This document shows, one piece after another, positions 56,765-64,000 of a stretch of DNA of 64,000 nt. Location of the stretch: contig NC_089863.1 of assembly GCF_036373705.1 (NCBI RefSeq), positions 7,105,357 through 7,169,356 on the forward strand. The letters run 5' to 3'. Both the position numbers and the translations under genes were made by a program. Under the pieces are notes generated by a model, which saw only the letters and a program-made list of their open reading frames with translations, was not told where the DNA came from and searched no databases. The stretch comes from Amia ocellicauda. Lineage: Eukaryota > Chordata > Actinopteri > Amiiformes > Amiidae. Within the stretch, counting starts at the first letter, position 1, and the number at the start of each line of letters is the position of its first letter.

Positions 56765-57803
56765 GCAGCCATGTTTTTGCCCGTCTTCAACGACCTGGTT
56801 GACGACTTTGCTAGGTTTCAGCAAGACTCCCAGGCGGCATCCAAATGAACCAAAAACACACAGTGGTCTGTATACAGTTGTGAATGTGGCCCCACAGGAT
56901 CTTAATGCAGTGTTTCGTAGATGCAGGGTCAAGACCGGGGTCGTGGATGGAAAAGCGGCGCACGCAACCTGGGAGCAGAAACACACAGACGCACACCTGA
57001 CGTTCATTACTTATGGCCCAAGTACCCGAGGAACGCTTGGTGATGGAGTGCAGGTGGACCCAGGGGCGTTGTGCGTCGCTGATTCCCGCAAATGAAAACA
57101 AATGATAATAAGGCACACGTGCAAGCTTAATAATAACAGTTGGGAATAAGAAATGAGACAATGAGGTTAAAGCAAATCAAAACACAAAATAAAAGGCAAT
57201 ATAATGCCAACCAAAATACACAACCATATTGAATAGAGAGAAGCGAATGATGAATGTAATAAAAATGAGAGATTAGAAGAGCTCATTAACACCGTCCGAA
57301 ACATGAACTTTACATTCCTGATGCTATCTGGGCTGTACGTGCACCTTCCCCAAGGGTGAGAGCTTTGCCTCTTGTTTTATGGAGGTGTAGATCTTAATGT
57401 CATTGCTTTCGTTTCATTCCATCTTCTAATTGCACCAAGGTGTGGCTCTTTGGCTGCTGAAGTGCCCACCAGTAACTTGGGCTTTGCGGGGAATTGATTG
57501 AGGGTGGTGTGGTCACTTGAAATCTTGATAGTGGGGCCTTTTCTCATATACCTCGCCCCAGGACCAAAAATTCAGCGCTGGCATTTCAGCCACACCAGCC
57601 CCCACCCAAGACCCAAAGCAAGCAGACACGCCCTGCACCCTCGCAGGCCATCTCCCACCATGCACACCGCCACCCCGGCTATTGCACTCGAGGGTAATGA
57701 CAACATTTTGAGACAGGACGGAAAAGGATTGCAACGTAATGGAAAGAGATGAACACTTTATTGAGGCAGCATCATTGCTCTTCTGTAAGAGGCTGCCGTG
57801 ATA

Positions 57804-57885
57804 CGACGAGGATGGGATTCGAACCCACGCGTGCACAGCACAATGGATTAGCAGTCCATCGCCTTAACCACTCGGCCACCTCGTC
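57804..57885 (-). tRNA. tRNA-Ser-GCT: tRNA-Ser(GCT), intact S
   Basis: Sequence as 41415. Confidence 0.93.
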
Positions 57886-57999
57886 TGCAGAGAGCGCATC
57901 CCGTTGACATGCAAAGTACATTTCAAGAAAAGTAACGTGTGAAATGGAACGACGAGGTGCAACTAGGAAAGCACCATGACTTTAATGGCTAAAGGAAGT

Positions 58000-58081
58000 T
58001 GGCAACGGTGGGATTCTAACCCACGCCTCCAAAGAGACTGGAGCTTAAAAGAAGCGCCTTAGACCACTCGGCCATGTTACC
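58000..58081 (-). pseudogene. L2 tRNA-Leu pseudogene
   Basis: Same form as 41611. Confidence 0.85.
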
Positions 58082-58465
58082 ACACACAGCATGATGTCTA
58101 CGGTCACACCTGCTTCAGTCGTCTCATGTGGTGGACGCTTCTGCGTATCAACATTTTCAACAGCGCTGTTGACCTTTGCTGCTGTTGAAGATGTACCGAG
58201 TACATTAAGCATGAAAACATCCCAATCTGTACGGGCTCGAAAGGATTGTATTGTGACCCGCACATACTGCGCAGTGGACTCGTAGTCTGTTTGCACGCAG
58301 ACACAAGACTTCACCTGAATCGACGTCTTTTGACGAAACTAGATTAAATGCATAGGATTTGATCATTGAAATCATCATGACAATAACTTCATACATACAT
58401 GCATGCGTGCATGCATGCTTACATACATCCAGACATACAAAGCGGTAAGACAGGGCCCTTCCCCG

Positions 58466-58547
58466 GGTAGCGTGGCCGAGCGGTCTAAGGCGCTGGATTA
58501 AGGCTCCAGTCTCTTCGGAGGCGTGGGTTCAAATCCCACCGCTGCCA
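58466..58547 (+). tRNA. tRNA-Leu-AAG: tRNA-Leu(AAG), intact L1 (first of pair)
   Basis: Its sequence equals 1871. TTTTT follows at 58557-58561. Confidence 0.95.
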
Positions 58548-58798
58548 GCAGCCATGTTTTTGCCCGTCTTCAACGACCTGGTTGACGACTTTGCTAGGTT
58601 TCAGCAAGACTCCCAGGCGGCATCCAAATGAACCAAAAACACACAGTGGTCTGTATACAGTTGTGAATGTGGCCCCACAGGATCTTAATGCAGTGTTTCG
58701 TAGATGCAGGGTCAAGACTGGGGTCGTGGATGGAAAAGCGGCACACGCAACCTGGCAGCATGCATGCGTACAAAGCGGAAAGACAGGGCCCTTACCCG

Positions 58799-58880
58799 CG
58801 TAGCTTGGCCGAGCTGTCAAAGGCGCTGGGTTAAGGCACCAGTCTCTTCGGAGGCGTGGGTTCAAATCCCACCGCTGCCA
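58799..58880 (+). pseudogene. Diverged L1 tRNA-Leu(AAG)-like (second of pair)
   Basis: Same form as 32985, with a full TTTTT stop at 58890-58894. Confidence 0.75.
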
Positions 58881-59910
58881 GCAGCCATGTTTTTGCCCGT
58901 CTTCAACGACCTGGTTGACGACGTTGCTAGGTTTCAGCAAGACTCCCAGGCGGCATCAAAATCAAACAAAATAACACAGTGGTCTGTATACAGTTGTGAA
59001 TGTGGCCACACAGGATCTTAATACAGTGTTTCGTAGATGCAGGGTCAAGACTGGGGTCATGGATGGAAAAGCGGCGCACGCAACCTGGGAGCAGAAACAC
59101 ACAGACGCACACCTGACGTTCATTACTTATGGCCCATGTACCCGAGGAACGCTTGGTGATGGAGTGCAGGTGGACCCAGGGGCGTTGTGCGGCGCTGATT
59201 CCCTCAAACGAAAACAAATGATAATAAGGCACACGTGCAAGCTTAATAATAACAGTTGGGAATAAGAAATGAGACAATGAGGTGAAAGCAAATCAAAACA
59301 CAAAATAAAAGGCAATATAATGCCAACCAAAATACACAACCATATTGAATAGAGAGAAGTGAATGATGAATGTAATAAAAATGAGAGATTAGAAGAGCTC
59401 ATTAACACCGTCCGAAACATGAACTTTACATTCCTGATGCTATCTGGGCTGTACGTGCACCTTCCCCAAGGGTGAGAGCTTTGCCTCTTGTTTTATGGAG
59501 GTGTAGATCTTAATGTCATTGCTTTCGTTTCATTCCATCTTCTAATTGTACCAAGGTGTGGCTCTTTGGCTGCTGAAATGCCCACCAGTAACTTGGGCTT
59601 TGCAGGGAATTGATTGAGGGTGGTGTGGTCACTTGAAATCTTGATAGTGGGGCCTTTTCTCATATACCTCGCCCCAGGACCAAAAATTCAGCACTGGCAT
59701 TTCAGCCACACCAGCCCCACCAAAAGCAGACACGCCCTGCACCCTCGCAGGCCATCTCCCACCATGCACACCGCCGCCACCCCGGCTATTCCACTTGAGG
59801 AAAATGACAAAATTTTGAGACAGGACGGAACAGGATTGCAACGTAATGGAAAGAGATGAACACCTTTTCGAGGCAGCATCATTGCTATTCTATAAAAGGT
59901 TCCCATGATC

Positions 59911-59992
59911 TCACGAGGATGGGACTCGAACCCACGCGTGCATAGCACAATGGATTAGCAGTCTATCGCCTTAACCACTCGGCCACCTCGTC
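59911..59992 (-). pseudogene. tRNA-Ser(GCT), diverged copy
   Basis: Same form as 34097. Confidence 0.7.
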
Positions 59993-60106
59993 TGCCGAGC
60001 GTGCTCCCCCTTGACATGCAAAGTACATTTCAAGAAAAGTAACGTGTGAAATGGAACGACGAGGTGCAACTAGGAAAGCACCATGACTTTAATGGCTAAA
60101 GGAAGT

Positions 60107-60188
60107 TGGCAACGGTGGGATTCTAACCCACGCCTCCAAAGAGACTGGAGCTTAAATGAAGCGCCTTAGACCACTCGGCCACGTTACC
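60107..60188 (-). pseudogene. L2 tRNA-Leu pseudogene
   Basis: Same form as 13947. Confidence 0.84.
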
Positions 60189-60572
60189 ACACACAGCACG
60201 ATGTCTACGGTCACACCTGCTTCAGTCGTCTCATGTGGTGGACGCTTCTGCGTATCAACATTTTCAACAGCGCTGTTGACCTTTGCTGCTGTTGAAGATG
60301 CACCGAGTACATTAAGCATGAAAACATCCCAATCTGTACGGGCTCGAAAGGATTGTATTGTGACCCGCACATACTGCGCAGTGGACTCGTAGTCTGTTTG
60401 CACGCAGACACAAGACTTCACCTGAATCGACGTCTTTTGACGAAACTAGATTAAATGCATAGGATTTGATCATTGAAATCATCATGACAATAACTTCATA
60501 CATACATGCATGCGTGCATGCATGCTTACATACATCCAGACATACAAAGCGGTAAGACAGGGCCCTTACCCG

Positions 60573-60654
60573 GGTAGCTTGGCCGAGCTGTCAAAGGCGC
60601 TGGGTTAAGGCACCAGTTTCTTCGGAGGCGTGGCTTCAAATCCCACCGCTGCCA
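60573..60654 (+). pseudogene. Diverged L1 tRNA-Leu(AAG)-like (first of pair)
   Basis: Same form as 34759. Confidence 0.82.
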
Positions 60655-60905
60655 GCAGCCGTGTTTTTGCCCGTCTTCAACGACCTGGTTGACGACGTTG
60701 CTAGGTTTCAGCAAGACTCCCAGGCGGCATCCAAATGAAACAAAAACACACAGTGGTCTGTATACAGTTGTGAATGTGGCCACACAGGATCTTAATGCAG
60801 TGTTTCGTAGATGCAGGGTCAAGACTGGGGTCGTGGATGGAAAAGCGGCGCACGCAACCTGGGAGCATGCATGCGTACAAAGCGGAAAGACAGGGCCCTT
60901 ACCCG

Positions 60906-60987
60906 GGTAGCTTGGCCGAGCTGTCAAAGGCGCTGGGTTAAGGCACCAGTTTCTTCGGAGGCGTGGCTTCAAATCCCACCGCTGCCA
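60906..60987 (+). pseudogene. Diverged L1 tRNA-Leu(AAG)-like (second of pair)
   Basis: Same form as 36495. Confidence 0.82.
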
Positions 60988-62028
60988 GCAGCCGTGTTTT
61001 TGCCCGTCTTCAACGACCAGGTTGACGACGTTGCTAGGTTTCAGCAAGACTCCCAGGCGGCATCCAAATGAACCAAAAACACACAGTGGTCTGTATACAG
61101 TTGTGAATGTGGCCACACAGGATCTTAATGCAGTGTTTCGTAGATGCAGGGTCAAGACTGGGGTCGTGGATGGAAAAGCGGCGCACGCAACCTGGGAGCA
61201 GAAACACACAGACGCACACCTGACGTTCATTACTTATGGCCCAAATACCCGAGGAACGCTTGGTGATGGAGTGCAGGTGGACCGAGGGGCGTTGTACGGC
61301 GCTGATTCCCTCAAACGAAAACAAATGATAATAAGGCACACGTGCAAGCTTAATAATAACAGTTGGGAATAAGAAATGAGACAATGAGGTGAAAGCAAAT
61401 CAAAACACAAAATAAAAGGCAATATATAATGCCAACCAAAATACACAACCATATTGAATAGAGAGAAGTGAATGATGAATGTAATAAAAACGAGAGATTA
61501 GAAGAGCTCATTAATACCGTCCGAAACATGAACTTTACATTCCTGATGCTATCTGGGCTGTACGTACACCTTCCCCAAGGGTGAGAGCATTGCCTCTTGT
61601 TTTATGGAGGTGTAGATCTTAATGTCATTGCTTTCGTTTCATTCCATCTTCTAATTGCACCAAGGTGTGGCTCTTTGGCTGCTGAAGTGCCCACCAGTAA
61701 CTTGGGCTTTGCGGGGAATTGATTGAGGGTGGTGTGGTCACTTGAAATCCTGATAGTGGGGCCTTTTCTCATATACCTCGCCCCAGGACCAAAAATTCAG
61801 CGCTGGCATTTCAGGCACACCAGCCCCCACCCAAGACCCAAAGCAAGCAGACACGCCCTGCACCCTCACAGGCCATCTCCCACCATGCACACCGCCACCC
61901 CGGCTATTCCACTCGAGGGTAATGACAACATTTTGAGACAGGACGGAACAGGATTGCAACGTAATGGAAAGAGATGAACACTTTATTGAGGCAGCATCAT
62001 TGCTCTTCTGTAAAAGGCTGCCGAGATC

Positions 62029-62110
62029 CGACGAGGATGGGATTCGAACACACGCGTGCACAGCACAATGGATTTGCAGTACATCGCCTTAACCACTCTG
62101 CCACCTCGTC
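62029..62110 (-). pseudogene. tRNA-Ser body with anticodon GCA
   Basis: Same form as 37618. Confidence 0.75.
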
Positions 62111-62159
62111 TGTGGAGAGCTTTCCCCGTTGACATGCAAGGTACATGTCAAGAAAAGTA

Positions 62160-62242
62160 TTTCGATTTAAATCAAGCGAGGGTGATTGCGTGGGTTGGAA
62201 GTGCGTGAATGGACTCTTTCAGCAACACCTCATACACGAGTA
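62160..62242. other. 83-bp TAG-unit block
   Basis: Same block and AGTA flanks as 37749. Confidence 0.8.
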
Positions 62243-62306
62243 ACATGTGAAATTGAACGACGAGGTGCAACTAGGAAAGCACCATGGTTTAACGGCTAAA
62301 GGAAGT

Positions 62307-62388
62307 TGGCAACGGTGGGATTCGAACCCACGCCTCCAAAGAGACTGGAGCCTAAATCCAGCGCCTTAGACCGCTCTGCCACGTTACC
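62307..62388 (-). tRNA. tRNA-Leu-TAG: tRNA-Leu(TAG), intact L2
   Basis: Gene sequence equals 37896. Confidence 0.93.
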
Positions 62389-62588
62389 ACTGCGCAGTGA
62401 ACTCGTAGTCTGCTTGCACGCAGAAAGAAGACTTCACCTGAATCGAAGTCTTTTGACGAAACTAGATTAAATGCATAGGATTTGATCATTGAAATCATCA
62501 TGACAATAACTTCATACATACATGCATGCGTGCATGAATGCTTACATACATCCAGACATACAAAGCGGTAAGACAGGGCCATTCCCCG

Positions 62589-62670
62589 GGTAGCGTGGCC
62601 GAGCTGTCAAAGGCGCTGGGTTAAGGCACCAGTCTCTTCGGAGGCGTGGCTTCAAATCCCAACACTGCCA
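62589..62670 (+). pseudogene. Diverged L1 tRNA-Leu(AAG)-like (first of pair)
   Basis: Same form as 45511. Confidence 0.84.
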
Positions 62671-62921
62671 GCAGTCGTGTTTTTGCCCGTCTTCAACAAC
62701 CAGGTTGACGACGTTGCTAGGTTTCAGCAAGACTCCCAGGCGGCATCCAAATGAAACAAAAACACACAGTGGTCTGTATACAGTTGTGAATGTGGCCACA
62801 CAGGATCTTAAAGCAGTGTTTCGTAGATGCAGGGTCAAGACTGGGGTCGTGGATGGAAAAGCGGCGCACGCAACCTGGGAGCATGCATGCGTACAAAGCG
62901 GAAAGACAGGGCCCTTACCCG

Positions 62922-63003
62922 GGTAGCTTGGCCGAGCTGTCAAAGGCGCTGAGTTAAGGCACCAGTTTCTTCGGAGGCGTGGCTTCAAATCCCACCGCTG
63001 CCA
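62922..63003 (+). pseudogene. Diverged L1 tRNA-Leu(AAG)-like (second of pair)
   Basis: It is like 36495 with a further anticodon-stem mismatch (CTGAG facing ACCAG). Confidence 0.85.
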
Positions 63004-64000
63004 GCAGCCGTGTTTTTGCCCGTCTTCAACGACCAGGTTGACGACGTTGCTAGGTTTCAGCAAGACTCCCAGGCGGCATCCAAATGAAACAAAAACACAC
63101 AGTGGTCTGTATACAGTTGTGAATGTGGCCACACAGGATCTTAATGCAGTGTTTCGTAGATGCAGGGTCAAGACTGGGGTCGTGGATGGAAAAGCGGCGC
63201 ACGCAACCTGGGAGCAGAAACACACAGACGCACACCTGACGTTCATTACTTATGGCCCAAGTACCCGAGGAACGCTTGCTGATGGAGTGCAGGTGGACCC
63301 AGGGGCGTTGTGCGGCGCTGATTCCCTCAAACAAAAACAAATGATAATAAGGCACACGTGCAAGCTTAATAATAACAGTTGGGAATAAGAAATGAGACAA
63401 TGAGGTGAAAGCAAATCAAAACACAAAATAAAAGGCAATATAATGCCAACCAAAATACACAACCATATTGAATAGAGAGAAGTGAATGATGAATGTAATA
63501 AAAATGAGAGATTAGAAGAGCTCATTAACACCGTCCGAAACATGAACTTTACATTCCTGATGCTATCTGGGCTGTACGTGCACCTTCCCCAAGGGTGAGA
63601 GCTTTGCCTCTTGTTTTATGGAGGTGTAGATCTTAATGTCATTGCTTTCGTTTCATTCCATCTTCTAATTGTACCAAGGTGTGGCTCTTTGGCTGCTGAA
63701 ATGCCCACCAGTAACTTGGGCTTTGCGGGGAATTGATTGAGAGTGGTGTGGTCACTTGAAATCATGATAGTTGGGCCTTTTCTCATATACCTCGCCCCAG
63801 GACCAAAAATTCAGCGCTGGCATTTCAGCCACACCAGCCCCCACCCAAGACCCAAAGCAAGCAGACACACCCTGCACCCTCGCAGGCCATCTCCCACCAT
63901 GCACACCGCCACCCCGGCTATTCCACTCGAGGGTAATGACAACATTTTGAGACAGGACGGAACAGGATTGCAACGTAATGGAAAGAGATGAACACTTTAT

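Larger units (their letters stand above)
56596..58378. repeat. Array unit 32 (1783 bp, basic type)
   Basis: Layout as unit 1. Confidence 0.95.
58379..60485. repeat. Array unit 33 (2107 bp, duplicated L1)
   Basis: It is a near twin of unit 19, about 26 kb away, sharing its length, GCGTAGC form at the second L1, and diverged Ser copy. Confidence 0.94.
60486..62501. repeat. Array unit 34 (2016 bp, TAG type)
   Basis: It is like unit 21 with the unexpanded CATA/CATG tract, 16 bp shorter. Confidence 0.94.
1..64000. repeat. Tandem array of a 1783-bp tRNA-gene unit (35 units)
   Basis: The same sequence recurs end to end, with the landmark GACAATAACTTC at 1784, 3567, 5003, 6439, 8222 and so on to 62502. 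Unit lengths are explained by a few events: loss of 347 bp, 346 bp, 668 bp or 396 bp, gain of a 333-bp internal duplication, an 83-bp extra block, a 184-bp loss, and 16 bp of microsatellite growth. Copies differ mainly by scattered single bases, and variants are shared between distant units, which is the expected result of unequal crossing-over and gene conversion. The loci are Leu(+), Ser(-) and Leu(-) only. Confidence 0.98.
62502..64000. repeat. Array unit 35 (partial, duplicated L1)
   Basis: The unit is cut by the window end, just before the expected Ser locus. It has two diverged L1 loci. Confidence 0.93.

Noticed and set aside
1-64000. CRISPR array
   Set aside because: The repeats are kilobase-long units with near-identical content, with no short direct repeats separating unique spacers.
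1-64000. SINE cluster derived from tRNA
   Set aside because: The L1 genes end at a T run 9 nt downstream with no shared body, no poly(A) tail and no per-copy target-site duplications. The copies are tandem, not dispersed.
1-64000. Assembly artefact as the sole source of the array
   Set aside because: Units differ by many shared and private variants, deletions and ordered higher-order blocks, which a simple assembly loop would not produce. Exact copy number still depends on the assembly.

Overview
The window is one uninterrupted tandem array of tRNA genes. A basic unit of 1783 bp, and its shortened or lengthened relatives (1386 to 2134 bp, plus two fused units of about 2.9 kb), repeats head to tail through all 64 kb. 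I count 35 units from a fixed landmark (GACAATAACTTC); the last is cut by the window end, and the first begins at the landmark, so the array probably continues on both sides. I find no convincing protein-coding gene.

Each basic unit holds three tRNA loci, all class II (long variable arm): tRNA-Leu(AAG) on the + strand (locus L1), then about 1 kb of spacer, then tRNA-Ser(GCT) on the - strand (locus S), then 114 bp, then a second tRNA-Leu on the - strand (locus L2). L2 and the next unit's L1 are divergent across about 385 bp containing a CATA/CATG tract of alternating pyrimidine-purine. I count 41 L1, 32 S and 36 L2 loci. About 15 L1, 15 S and 3 L2 copies have all expected stems and conserved loop bases; the rest carry stem mismatches, changed invariant bases or deletions. 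L2 is a good tRNA-Leu(TAG) in only one unit class; elsewhere it is an amplified pseudogene.

Layout: units 1-18 (1 to about 32.5 kb) are mostly 1783-bp units mixed with three independent deletion types, each removing L1. From about 32.6 kb onward a second family appears: an internal 333-bp duplication gives two L1 loci per unit, one unit class lacks the Ser gene, and one has the intact Leu(TAG) but a Ser gene with anticodon GCA. These form a higher-order repeat of about 5.54 kb (short unit, TAG unit, duplicated-L1 unit) at units 20-22, 24-26 and 27-29, continuing partly into units 30-31.

The tRNAs are of metazoan, probably vertebrate, type: from memory the intact Leu(AAG) and Ser(GCT) genes closely match human genes, lack introns and encoded CCA, and L1 has an internal A box, B box and 3' T run for RNA polymerase III. 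Genus cannot be told. All mismatch and copy statements come from reading by eye; a covariance-model scan would refine the borderline copies.
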